NCBI RefSeq assembly: GCF_945269915.1
Contig: NZ_CALYOY010000025.1
Coordinates: 1-33,594 of the forward strand
Source: an uncultured Bifidobacterium sp.
GTDB lineage: Bacteria > Actinomycetota > Actinomycetes > Actinomycetales > Bifidobacteriaceae
Direction: 5' to 3'
Length of the DNA stretch: 33,594 nucleotides
Shown: positions 13,935 through 22,055 of the stretch, in pieces
Layout of the letters: each line of letters starts with the position of its first letter
Position numbering within the stretch: the stretch's first letter is position 1
Position numbers and translations under genes: made by a program
The notes under the pieces: generated by a model
Told to the model about the DNA's origin: nothing
Seen by the model: only the letters and a program-made list of their open reading frames with translations
Databases searched by the model: none

Positions 13935-16346
13935 ATGAATACGCAGGTGGTGGCAAGCCGTGCAGAGGAGGAGGGCATCTCCGAGCATGACTCGGTCAAT
14001 GGCATTCTGGTCGAGAAGCGTGACGGCCGAATCGTCGATTTCGACCCCGTCAACATCATGAATGCCATCGAGGCCGCCTTCAAGGACGTCATGGATGAGG
14101 TCGGTCCCGACGACCGCCAGGGGATCCGCAGGATGGCCCTGACCGTCCAGTCGGAGATCCACGACCGGTACACCAACCCGGTCAAGATCGAGGACATCCA
14201 GACCCTGGTCGAGCATGCCCTGGTCAATGCCCATCTCTACGAGATCGCCCGTTCCTACACCTCCTACCGCCTGGACCGCGACATCCAGCGCGCCAAGGCC
14301 ACCGACGTGAACGAGGCCGTCCACCGCCTGACCAGCAAGGACGAGACCCTGGTCCGGGAGAACGCCAACAAGGACGCCAACGTCTACGCCACCCAGCGTG
14401 ACCTCCTGGCAGGGGCCGTCTCCAAGGCTTCGGCCTTCAGCATGCTGCCCAAGGATGTCTCCAACGCCCACATGAAGGGCGACATCCACTTCCATGACGC
14501 CGATTATTCGCCCTTTACGGCCGAGACCAACTGCTCCCTGCCCGATTTCGGCGACATGCTGGAGCACGGGTTCGAGCTGGGCAACGCCATGATGGACTCG
14601 CCCAAGTCCATCGGCACGGCCGCCACCCAGATCACCCAGATCATCAAGGACATCGCGGGATCCCAGTACGGCGGCCAGACCGTCAACCGCTGCGACGAGA
14701 TGCTCGACCGCTACGCCCGCCTGGACTACAAGAAGAACTATGCGATGGCCGAGGCCGTCCTGCCCGACGAGGAGCCCATCGAGGTGGCCAAGGAGGTCGT
14801 CCGCGGGCTCAAGGCCCGCGAGGCCGACTGGCTCCACCTGGATGACCGAACCCCCATCGGTGAGGATTCCCCCTTCGACCTGGATGCCCCCGAGATGATC
14901 CGCCTGCGTCAGGTCTATGCCAAGATCCTGACCCGGAAGAACATCTACGATGCCATGCAGACCATGGAGTACCAGATCAACTCCAACCGCGTCTCCAACG
15001 GGCAGACCCCCTTCGTCACCGTGGGCTTCGGCCTGGGCACCTCCTGGTTCGCCCGCGAGATCCAGCGTTCCATCTTCCTGATCCGCATCCGGGGCCTGGG
15101 CAAGGACCGCCACACGGCCATCTTCCCCAAGCTGGTCTTCACCATCAAGCACGGCCTGAACGCCGACGAGGGTGACCCCAACTACGACATGAAGCAGCTG
15201 GCCCTGGAGTGCTCCACCAAGCGTATGTACCCCGATGTGGTCTTCTATGAGAACCTGGTCAAGATCACCGGTTCCTTCAAGGCCCCCATGGGCTGCCGCT
15301 CCTTCCTCCAGGCCTGGACCAACCCGGAGACCGGCGAGGATGAAGAGGACGGACGCATGAACCTGGGCGTCGTCACCGTCAACATCCCCCGTATCGCCCT
15401 GGAGTCCCGCGGCGACAGGGACCGGTTCTGGAAGATCTTCGACCAGCGCATGGAGGTGGCCCACCACGCCCTGCAGTTCCGCATCATGCGCTGCAAGCAG
15501 GCCACGCCCATCAACGCCCCGACCCTCTATCAGTTCGGCGCCTTCGGCAGGTTGAAGCCCACCGACAGCGTCGACACCCTCTTCCGCAACAGCCGCTCCA
15601 CGGTTTCGCTGGGATACATCGGTCTCTACGAGGCCACCAGCGTCTTCTACGGCAAGGATTGGATGCAGGACCACACCTGGGATCCGGAGGGCAAGGAGTT
15701 CGCCCTGAGCATCGTGCGCCGGATGAACCAGCTCTGCAAGCAGTGGGAGAAGGCCGAGGGCTATCACTATTCGGTCTATTCCACCCCGGCCGAGTCCCTG
15801 ACCGATCGCTTCTGCCGCATGGACAAGGAGAAGTTCGGTTCCGTCGAGGGCGTGACCGATCACGACTTCTATACCAACAGCTTCCACTACCCGGTATGGC
15901 TGCGCCCCACCCCCATGGAGAAGCTCACCTACGAGCGTGACTTCCCCTATCTGGCCTCGGGCGGGTTCATCAACTACTGCGAGTTCCCCTCCATGCAGCA
16001 GAATCCCAAGGCCCTGGAGGCGGTCTGGGATTATGCCTATCAGATCGGCATCGGCTACCTGGGCACCAACACCCCGATCGACCACTGCTTCGTCTGTGGC
16101 TACGAGGGTGACTTCGAACCCACCGAGGAGGGTTTCAAGTGCCCCGAGTGCGGCAACGACGATCCCGAGAAGTGCAACGTGACCAAGCGCACCTGCGGTT
16201 ACCTGGGCAATCCTGTTCAGCGGCCCATGGTTCACGGACGCCATGAGGAGATCGCCCATAGGGTCAAGCACATGGAGGGCGAGACCGGCCATGTGGTCCT
16301 GAAGGACGGCACCACCAAGGAGTGGTTCGACGACAAGGCCGAATAG
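13935..16346 (+). CDS. nrdD: Anaerobic (class III) ribonucleoside-triphosphate reductase
   Basis: NrdD makes deoxynucleotides without oxygen, using a glycyl radical and usually formate. The 803-aa protein has an N-terminal ATP-cone (VEKRDGRIVDFDPVNIMNAI onward, residues ~25-115), the catalytic barrel with MGCRSFL, and a C-terminal zinc site made of two CxxC pairs (CFVC...CPEC). The radical site is RTCGYLGNP near residue 753. ATG 13935 follows GAGGAG. The usual partner nrdG lies 106 nt downstream, after a strong hairpin. Two NrdR boxes and a redox-type palindrome upstream indicate control by nucleotide level and probably redox state. Full length and apparently intact. Confidence 0.97.
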   Translation: MNTQVVASRAEEEGISEHDSVNGILVEKRDGRIVDFDPVNIMNAIEAAFKDVMDEVGPDDRQGIRRMALTVQSEIHDRYTNPVKIEDIQTLVEHALVNAHLYEIARSYTSYRLDRDIQRAKATDVNEAVHRLTSKDETLVRENANKDANVYATQRDLLAGAVSKASAFSMLPKDVSNAHMKGDIHFHDADYSPFTAETNCSLPDFGDMLEHGFELGNAMMDSPKSIGTAATQITQIIKDIAGSQYGGQTVNRCDEMLDRYARLDYKKNYAMAEAVLPDEEPIEVAKEVVRGLKAREADWLHLDDRTPIGEDSPFDLDAPEMIRLRQVYAKILTRKNIYDAMQTMEYQINSNRVSNGQTPFVTVGFGLGTSWFAREIQRSIFLIRIRGLGKDRHTAIFPKLVFTIKHGLNADEGDPNYDMKQLALECSTKRMYPDVVFYENLVKITGSFKAPMGCRSFLQAWTNPETGEDEEDGRMNLGVVTVNIPRIALESRGDRDRFWKIFDQRMEVAHHALQFRIMRCKQATPINAPTLYQFGAFGRLKPTDSVDTLFRNSRSTVSLGYIGLYEATSVFYGKDWMQDHTWDPEGKEFALSIVRRMNQLCKQWEKAEGYHYSVYSTPAESLTDRFCRMDKEKFGSVEGVTDHDFYTNSFHYPVWLRPTPMEKLTYERDFPYLASGGFINYCEFPSMQQNPKALEAVWDYAYQIGIGYLGTNTPIDHCFVCGYEGDFEPTEEGFKCPECGNDDPEKCNVTKRTCGYLGNPVQRPMVHGRHEEIAHRVKHMEGETGHVVLKDGTTKEWFDDKAE

Positions 16347-16378
16347 GCCCTGATCAAGCAGTTCAAGAATCAGTACTG

Positions 16379-16413
16379 ATGGCGGGCCATGCAGTGATGG
16401 CCCGCCATTTCCG
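16379..16413 (+). terminator. Strong hairpin between nrdD and nrdG
   Basis: ATGGCGGGCCAT (16379-16390) pairs perfectly with ATGGCCCGCCAT (16397-16408) around the loop GCAGTG, followed by TTTCC. The T tract is short, so it may be a partial terminator or a 3'-end-protecting processing element that lowers nrdG expression relative to nrdD. Confidence 0.65.
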
Positions 16414-16452
16414 TGTCCGGTGACCAGGCCGGACGGATTACGGAGGACGGCA

Positions 16453-17178
16453 ATGGGCAAGCAGGGTGTCATGAGAAAGACCGGTGCCGCGGGTCATCGT
16501 GATTTCGCAGCCGACGAGCGGGGTCGGGGCCCGGGAATCCCCTCCCTGCTGACCAACAACCCCAAGGCGGGTCAGTGGGATGGGCGTCAGCTGAGCCGGG
16601 GCATCATCGCCGATTACAAGCGGTTGGTCATGACCGACGGGGAGGGCATACGGTGCTCCCTCTACGTCAGTGGCTGCCCCTTCCGCTGTCGGGGGTGTTA
16701 CAACTCCTCCATCTGGGACTTCCGGGCGGGCCACCCCTACACCCAGAAGCTGGAGGACCAGATCATCAAGGACCTCTCCCTCTCCTATGTGCAGGGCATC
16801 ACCTACCTGGGCGGGGAGCCCCTCCTCAACACCCCCATCCTGCTCAGGCTCTCCAAGCGGATTCGCCGGGAGTTCGGCCATGACAAGGACATCTGGTGCT
16901 GGACGGGCTACACCTGGGAGGAACTGAACCGGCCCGGGGAGACCCCGGACAAGGCCGAGCTGATCTCCTACCTGGACATCCTGGTCGACGGCCGTTATCT
17001 GGAGGACCAGAAGAACACCCTCCTCCAGTTCCGCGGGTCGTCCAATCAGCGCATCATCGACGTGCCGAGGTCTCTTGAGGAGGGGCATCTGGTTCCCTGG
17101 GCCAAGATTCACGACCAGACCAGGTTCATCCCGGAGACCTACAGCAGGAACAGGGACCAGGAACAGAAGCGGGGCTGA
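16453..17178 (+). CDS. nrdG: Anaerobic ribonucleotide reductase activating protein (radical SAM)
   Basis: NrdG uses S-adenosylmethionine and a [4Fe-4S] cluster to install the glycyl radical on NrdD. The 241-aa protein has the radical-SAM motif Cys75-x3-Cys79-x2-Cys82 (SGCPFRCRGCYN). The SAM-binding glycine motif is TYLGGEPLL, and DILVDGRY lies in the C-terminal half, as in NrdG. The N-terminal ~45 residues are longer than in E. coli NrdG (154 aa) but typical of actinobacterial forms. ATG 16453 follows GGAGG (16442-16446). It forms the nrdDG unit with the upstream gene, with the hairpin between them. Confidence 0.95.
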   Translation: MGKQGVMRKTGAAGHRDFAADERGRGPGIPSLLTNNPKAGQWDGRQLSRGIIADYKRLVMTDGEGIRCSLYVSGCPFRCRGCYNSSIWDFRAGHPYTQKLEDQIIKDLSLSYVQGITYLGGEPLLNTPILLRLSKRIRREFGHDKDIWCWTGYTWEELNRPGETPDKAELISYLDILVDGRYLEDQKNTLLQFRGSSNQRIIDVPRSLEEGHLVPWAKIHDQTRFIPETYSRNRDQEQKRG

Positions 17179-17252
17179 CCGGGGGCGATGCTGGCCCTGC
17201 CCTGCCGGGATCGTCCGCGGCCTGTCCCTGAACGTCGCCTTGCCGGGGCACA

Positions 17253-18788
17253 ATGGTGGCTATGACTGATGAGCATGATCACGACTCGAAACCCGAACTG
17301 CCCAAGGACCTGAGGGTACGGTTCTGCCCCTCTCCCACGGGCACCCCCCATGTGGGCATGGTCCGCACGGCCCTTTTCAACTGGGCCCAGGCCCGTCATT
17401 CCAAGGGAACCTTCGTCTTCCGCATCGAAGACACCGATGCCCAGCGCGACAGCGAGGAAAGTTACCAGCAGATCCTGGATGCTCTGAGGTGGCTGGGTCT
17501 GGATTGGGACGAGGGTGTTGAAGTGGGTGGCCCCGACGGCCCCTACCGCCAGTCCCAGCGTGGCGACATCTACCGCAGGGTGGCCCAGCGGCTCCTGGAT
17601 GCGGGGTACGCCTACGAGTCCTATTCCACCGCTGACGAGATCAGGGAGAGGAACGTGGCCGCCGGCCGCCCCGAGGCCTTCGGGTATGACGGGTATGACC
17701 GCAATCTGAGCGAGGAGGAGCGCCGGGCCTTCCGCGACCAGGGTCGCAAGCCCGCCCTGCGCATCCGCATGCCCGATGAGGACGTGGCCTTCGACGACCT
17801 GATTCGCGGCCGCATCGAGTTCAAGGCCGGGTCCGTCCCCGACTATGTGATCGTCCGTCCCAACGGGGACCCCCTCTATACCCTTACCAACCCGGTTGAT
17901 GACGCCATGATGCGGATCAACGTGGTTCTGCGTGGGGAGGACCTCCTCAGCTCCACCCCCAGGCAGATCGTCCTCTACCGGTACCTGATCGAGCTGGGTG
18001 TGGCCCAGGCCATGCCCCTCTTCGGCCACATGCCCTACGTCATGGGTCAGGGCAATAAGAAGCTCTCCAAGCGCGACCCCGAGTCCAACCTCTTCCTGCA
18101 TCGGGAGCATGGGTTCATCCGTGAGGGGCTCCTGAACTACCTGGCCCTCCTGGGCTGGTCGATCGGCCCCGACCGGGACGTCTTCTCCATGGAGGAGATG
18201 GTCGAGCACTTCGACATCCGCGACGTCAAGGCCAACCCGGCCCACTTCGACATCGACAAGGCCATCGCCATCAACGCCGAGCACATCCGCATGCTGGAGC
18301 CCCAGGACTTCCTGAACCGTTCCCTGCCCTACCTGAAGAGGGACGGACTGGTCTCCGCCGAGACCTGGGACGACCTGACCGATCATGAGCGCCGGATCCT
18401 GGCTGCCGCTGCCCCACTGGTCCAGCCCAGGGTCCGTCTCCTGGGCGAGGTCTCCGGGATGATGGGGAGCCTGCTCAGCGATGCCGACTACATCGAGCCC
18501 GACCCGGATGCCCGCAAGCAGCTCAAGGACTCTGCCGGAGCCGTTCTCGACCTGGCCCTGCGGACCCTCCAGGAGGTGCCCGAGCAGGATTGGATCACCG
18601 ACCACCTCCATGATCTTCTGACCCAGGCCCTGGTGGACCAGGGTGGCTACAAGCCCCGGCTGGCCTTCGGTCCCGTCAGGGTGGCCGTCTCCGGTCGTCG
18701 GGTTTCGCCGCCCCTCTTCGAATCACTGGAGATCATTGGCAAGAGCACAACACTCCAGCGTTTGACCAACTTGCGTCGGCACCTCTGA
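17253..18788 (+). CDS. gltX: Glutamate-tRNA ligase
   Basis: GltX charges tRNA-Glu with glutamate. The 511-aa class I synthetase has [15 protein letters not shown] (HIGH-type motif near residue 32) and KKLSKRD (KMSKS-type motif near residue 270). Between them lie FRIEDTD and [13 protein letters not shown], which are diagnostic. The helical anticodon-binding domain fills the C-terminal third. ATG 17253 and ATG 17262 are both possible starts; neither has a strong Shine-Dalgarno. A tRNA-Glu gene lies only 70 nt downstream, a pleasing enzyme-substrate neighbour. Bifidobacteria usually also use an amidotransferase for Gln-tRNA, so the enzyme may be non-discriminating; this is inference. Confidence 0.96.
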   Translation: MVAMTDEHDHDSKPELPKDLRVRFCPSPTGTPHVGMVRTALFNWAQARHSKGTFVFRIEDTDAQRDSEESYQQILDALRWLGLDWDEGVEVGGPDGPYRQSQRGDIYRRVAQRLLDAGYAYESYSTADEIRERNVAAGRPEAFGYDGYDRNLSEEERRAFRDQGRKPALRIRMPDEDVAFDDLIRGRIEFKAGSVPDYVIVRPNGDPLYTLTNPVDDAMMRINVVLRGEDLLSSTPRQIVLYRYLIELGVAQAMPLFGHMPYVMGQGNKKLSKRDPESNLFLHREHGFIREGLLNYLALLGWSIGPDRDVFSMEEMVEHFDIRDVKANPAHFDIDKAIAINAEHIRMLEPQDFLNRSLPYLKRDGLVSAETWDDLTDHERRILAAAAPLVQPRVRLLGEVSGMMGSLLSDADYIEPDPDARKQLKDSAGAVLDLALRTLQEVPEQDWITDHLHDLLTQALVDQGGYKPRLAFGPVRVAVSGRRVSPPLFESLEIIGKSTTLQRLTNLRRHL

Positions 18789-18799
18789 GCGGGTATATT
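18771..18799 (+). promoter_or_regulatory. Candidate promoter of the tRNA-Glu/tRNA-Gln pair
   Basis: TTGCGT (18771-18776) and TATATT (18794-18799) are 17 nt apart. The -35 lies in the last codons of gltX and the -10 just after its stop. Transcription would begin about 50 nt before the tRNA-Glu gene. The -10 is good and the -35 weak. Confidence 0.4.
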
Positions 18800-18858
18800 A
18801 TCTTTTTGTTGTGCTGCTGACCTGTTGAACCGGGTCGGTGCGCTGCGGAAAAGTGAAA

Positions 18859-18931
18859 GCCCCCGTCGTCTAGCGGTCTAGGACTACGCCCTCTCACGGC
18901 GCCAACACCGGTCCAAATCCGGTCGGGGGTA
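18859..18931 (+). tRNA. tRNA-Glu (anticodon CUC)
   Basis: The 73-nt cloverleaf folds as acceptor GCCCCCG/CGGGGGT, D-stem GTCT/GGAC, anticodon arm ACGCC-CTCTCAC-GGCGC with anticodon CTC, and T-arm ACCGG-TCCAAAT-CCGGT. CCA is not encoded. Two oddities: position 27-43 is an A/C mismatch, and the T-loop begins TCC instead of TTC, so the usual U55 is C. It may be a minor isoacceptor, slightly degenerate. It lies directly after gltX. Confidence 0.85.
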
Positions 18932-18972
18932 CGATATGCGGTAACCGTCCAAGCGGGTATTGCATAGCCAAT

Positions 18973-19044
18973 TGGGGTATGGTGTAATTGGCAACACAGG
19001 TGATTCTGGTTCATCCATTCTTGGTTCGAGTCCAGGTACCCCAG
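18973..19044 (+). tRNA. tRNA-Gln (anticodon CUG)
   Basis: The 72-nt cloverleaf folds as acceptor TGGGGTA/TACCCCA, D-stem GTGT/ACAC, anticodon arm GGTGA-TTCTGGT-TCATC with anticodon CTG, and T-arm CTTGG-TTCGAGT-CCAGG. The discriminator is G, and CCA is not encoded. It is 41 nt after tRNA-Glu and probably co-transcribed with it. Confidence 0.93.
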
Positions 19045-19053
19045 CGAGCATTC

Positions 19054-19088
19054 AGCCGCGGTCTTTTCTATGAGGCTGCGGCTTTTCC
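19054..19088 (+). terminator. Terminator after the tRNA pair
   Basis: AGCCGCGG (19054-19061) pairs with CTGCGGCT (19076-19083, one G-T pair) and is followed by TTTT. It lies 10 nt after tRNA-Gln, as expected for the end of a tRNA transcript. Confidence 0.75.
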
Positions 19089-19158
19089 GTCCTTGAGACC
19101 TTCTTCTGCCAGTGCCGGATGATAGACTTGGTTTTCTGACGGGCTTGCGCTGTCCGAT

Positions 19159-19178
19159 TGTCATAAAGGTCACATAAT
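19159..19178. promoter_or_regulatory. CRP/FNR- or Rex-type operator and -10 upstream of ndh
   Basis: TGTCATAAAGGTCACA (19159-19174) matches TGTGA-N6-TCACA at 9 of 10 half-site bases. CATAAT (19173-19178) overlaps its right end and could be a -10 element for ndh, 160 nt upstream of the start codon. No convincing -35 was found at 16-18 nt. The rest of the 19089-19334 leader shows nothing else I can support. Confidence 0.5.
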
Positions 19179-19334
19179 TGGCTTTTTGTTTGGCCTGCAA
19201 GTCCAGCCTTTCGGGGCACCCGCACCGATACCATGGAGGTACCGGGTTGGCGGGGAGTCAGTAGGATGGAGATTTTCCCGGTTGTCCCAGAAACCAGCTG
19301 TATTGGACCGACTGCACAAAGGTTGTGGAAGATT

Positions 19335-20510
19335 ATGAAAACTATCGCCGTGTTGGGCGCAGGATATGCCGGCATGCGCGCCGCAAAGAAGCTGGCGCAT
19401 GCAAATCTCGATGCCCGCATCATCCTGGTCAATCGGAACCCCTATCACTATGAGGCGACCCAGCTCCATCAGGTTGCCGCCGGCACCAAGGAACCGGCCG
19501 ATGTGACCTTCGATATCCGTAAAGCCGTCTCCCCCAGAATCGAGGTGCTCATCGACACGGTGACCGGCATCGATCAGGACAAGCGGCAGGTCGGCCTGGG
19601 GAAGCATGAGCCCCTCCGGTACGACTACCTGATCAACGCCCTGGGCTTCGAATCCGAGACCTTCGGCATCAAGGGGGCCGAGGAGAACGGCTGGCCCCTG
19701 GTCGACATCGACACGGCCCTGGCCGCCAGGCGCCGCCTGGAGAACACGCTGGCCAATTACAGGAACAGCCACGACCCCAACGACCTCCATGTGGTGGTCT
19801 GCGGTGCCGGCTTCACCAGCATCGAGTACCTGGGGGAGCTGGTCTACAGGATGCCCAAGCTGGTCGCCAAGTACGACCTGCCGGCCGACCAGGTCAAGAT
19901 CATCTGCGTCGAGGCCTCGCCCAAGATCCTCCCCATGTTCTCGCAGAACCTGGTCGACTGGGCGGTCAACTACCTGAAGAAGAAGGGCGTCGAGTTCCAT
20001 ACCTCGACGGCCATCACCGAGGTCAGGCCCGGAGCCGTGGTCAGCAACGACCAGGAGTTCAGGGCCAACACGATCATCTGGACCACAGGGGTGCGTGGTA
20101 GCCACATCATTGCCGATTCCGGCTATAATCAGAAGCGTAACCGTGTTGTGGTGGAGGATGACCTCTCGCTCACGGACCATCCCGAGGAATTCCTCATCGG
20201 CGATGTCAGCGCAGTCCCTGATCCTGAATCGGGCAGGCTCTTCCCCACCACGGCACAGATTTCGATTGCACAGGCTGATACGGCTGCCGCCAATGTCATC
20301 GCTAGGGTGCAGGGGCGTCAGACGCAACGGTTCAGGTTCAAGAGCATCGGCACCGTCTGCTCCCTGGGCCCCCAGGCCGGCGTGGCCGAGATCGACATGA
20401 TGGGCAAGTGGAAGTTGAAGGGGGCGGTGGTCGGTATCGTCAAGAAGATCGTCAACGACCGTTCCGTTCTGGAACTCGCCAACGTCAAGACCATGTTGGA
20501 GAGCAACTGA
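19335..20510 (+). CDS. ndh: Type II NADH dehydrogenase (NADH:quinone oxidoreductase)
   Basis: NDH-2 is a membrane-associated, non-proton-pumping flavoprotein that passes electrons from NADH to quinone. The 391-aa protein has the FAD dinucleotide-binding motif VLGAGYAG at residues 5-12. A second, NAD-binding motif (VVVCGAGFTSIE) lies near residue 153. The late FAD motif EEFLIGDVSAV and the FRFKSIGTVCSLG segment are typical of the family. ATG 19335 follows GGAAG; longer frames lack support. It lies 48 nt before cydA in the same orientation, so ndh and cydABCD probably form one respiratory transcript. Other members of this oxidoreductase family are possible but less likely here. Confidence 0.9.
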   Translation: MKTIAVLGAGYAGMRAAKKLAHANLDARIILVNRNPYHYEATQLHQVAAGTKEPADVTFDIRKAVSPRIEVLIDTVTGIDQDKRQVGLGKHEPLRYDYLINALGFESETFGIKGAEENGWPLVDIDTALAARRRLENTLANYRNSHDPNDLHVVVCGAGFTSIEYLGELVYRMPKLVAKYDLPADQVKIICVEASPKILPMFSQNLVDWAVNYLKKKGVEFHTSTAITEVRPGAVVSNDQEFRANTIIWTTGVRGSHIIADSGYNQKRNRVVVEDDLSLTDHPEEFLIGDVSAVPDPESGRLFPTTAQISIAQADTAAANVIARVQGRQTQRFRFKSIGTVCSLGPQAGVAEIDMMGKWKLKGAVVGIVKKIVNDRSVLELANVKTMLESN

Positions 20511-20558
20511 TTCGGCCTGTTCATCTGAACAAGAGAAAGTATTCGGAAGGCGAGGAAG

Positions 20559-22055
20559 ATGCTTAACGTTCTGGGGTTGTCGCGATTCCAATTCGCGATG
20601 ACGACCGTATTCCACTTCTTCTACGTGCCCCTTTCCATTGGCCTGGCCCTGTGTGTGGCCATCATGGAAACCCTGTACGTGGTCAAAAAGAAGGAAATCT
20701 ACAAGAAGATGACCAAGTTCTGGGGGAAGATCTTCCTTCTGAGCTTTGCTGTCGGTGTGGTGACCGGCATCATCCAGGAGTTCCAGTTCGGCATGAACTG
20801 GTCCAACTATTCCAGGTTCATGGGCGACATCTTCGGCGCCCCCCTGGCCATCGAGGCCCTTCTGGCCTTCTTCATGGAGTCGACCTTCATCGGTGTCTGG
20901 GTCTTCACCTGGAACCGCTTCAAGCCGGCCGTCCATGCGGTCTTCATCTGGCTGACCTTCCTGGGTTCCTCGGTGTCGGCCATCTGGATCCTGGCCGCCA
21001 ACAGCTTCATGCAGCACCCCACCGGCTTCGAGATCAACAAGGCCACGGGCCGGGTCCGCATGACCAGCTTCTGGGATGTTCTGGGCAACCCGCAGCTCTG
21101 GCGCGAGTTCCCGCACGTCTTCTTCGGGGCGGTGCTGACCGGTGGCATGGTCCTGGTCGGCATGAGCGCCTGGGGTCTCCTGCGCGCCCACAAGCAGGAG
21201 CAGGCCGGTAAGGCGGAAGCCGCTCCCGCCGTTGAGGGGGGCGGGTCCGAGCAGGTCAGTCAGCGTGTCTTCTACACCCGTTCGATCAGGCTCAGCGCCA
21301 TCATCGCCCTGATCGGTTCGATCCTGGTCATCATTGCAGGCGATCTTCAGACCTCCTTCATCATCGACGACCAGCCCATGAAGTTCGCTGCCACCGAGGG
21401 CATCTACGAGGACACCAAGGATCCCGCCCCCTGGGCGGTGGTCTCCCTGATCAACGAAAAGGACAAGACCTCCAAGGGCATCGAGATTCCCGAGATGCTC
21501 TCCCTCCTGTCCTACCACAGCACCTCCGGCTCGGTGAAGGGCATGAATTCCGTCAACGAGCAGCTCCACCAGCAGTATGACGGCAAGTTTGGCAAGGACA
21601 TGAACTACTACGTGCCGGTCACGACGCTCTTCTGGAGCTTCAGGTTCATGGCCGCGGTGGGCTTCGGCGTCCTGCTCCTGTCCATCCTGGTGCTCTGGTT
21701 CACCAGAAAGTCCAAGGACACCCTATGGTCCAGCAACTGGAAGCTGTGGATCCTGGGCATCTGCACCTATCTGCCCTTCGTGGGCAACACGGGTGGATGG
21801 CTGATCACGGAGCTGGGACGTTACCCCTGGCTGGTCTACGGTTTGCAGACCATCGCCGACGGGGTCTCGCCCACGGCCACGGTCCCCAACCTCCTGTTCA
21901 CCAACATCGTTTACTTCCTGCTCTTCCTCTTCCTGGGAGGGGTCATGATCTTCTACTCGCGCAGGGTGCTCCACCAGGGCCCTGACTACCAGGGTGAAGG
22001 CCTCAGCCTACCTGTGCAGGCCAGCAGGAACGAGAGGAGAGTGGCATTAGCATGA
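20559..22055 (+). CDS. cydA: Cytochrome bd quinol oxidase subunit I
   Basis: CydA carries the three hemes of cytochrome bd and reduces O2 to water with quinol. The 498-aa protein has the N-terminus LSRFQFAMTTVFHFF with His19 (heme ligand), and PHVFFGAVLTGGM with a second heme histidine. FRFMAAVG supplies the heme methionine, and GGWLITELGRYPW (near residue 410) is the conserved GWxxxExGRxPW motif. A short charged linker (residues ~210-235) replaces part of the long loops of E. coli CydA. ATG 20559 follows GAGGAAG. Its stop overlaps the cydB start (ATGA). A decayed paralogue lies at 27176-27722. Confidence 0.97.
   Translation: MLNVLGLSRFQFAMTTVFHFFYVPLSIGLALCVAIMETLYVVKKKEIYKKMTKFWGKIFLLSFAVGVVTGIIQEFQFGMNWSNYSRFMGDIFGAPLAIEALLAFFMESTFIGVWVFTWNRFKPAVHAVFIWLTFLGSSVSAIWILAANSFMQHPTGFEINKATGRVRMTSFWDVLGNPQLWREFPHVFFGAVLTGGMVLVGMSAWGLLRAHKQEQAGKAEAAPAVEGGGSEQVSQRVFYTRSIRLSAIIALIGSILVIIAGDLQTSFIIDDQPMKFAATEGIYEDTKDPAPWAVVSLINEKDKTSKGIEIPEMLSLLSYHSTSGSVKGMNSVNEQLHQQYDGKFGKDMNYYVPVTTLFWSFRFMAAVGFGVLLLSILVLWFTRKSKDTLWSSNWKLWILGICTYLPFVGNTGGWLITELGRYPWLVYGLQTIADGVSPTATVPNLLFTNIVYFLLFLFLGGVMIFYSRRVLHQGPDYQGEGLSLPVQASRNERRVALA

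Noticed and set aside
13914-16472. 852-aa minus-strand open frame opposite nrdD
   Set aside because: It lies wholly antisense to nrdD, with repetitive Val/Leu/Gly composition and no motif. High GC produces such long antisense frames.
18773-19090. tRNA locus as an integrated-element attachment site
   Set aside because: No integrase, no repeat of a tRNA 3' end and no shift in composition beside the tRNA pair were seen.
19170-21569. 799-aa minus-strand open frame opposite ndh and cydA
   Set aside because: It covers two well-identified genes and the intergenic region, and its composition is that of an antisense shadow.
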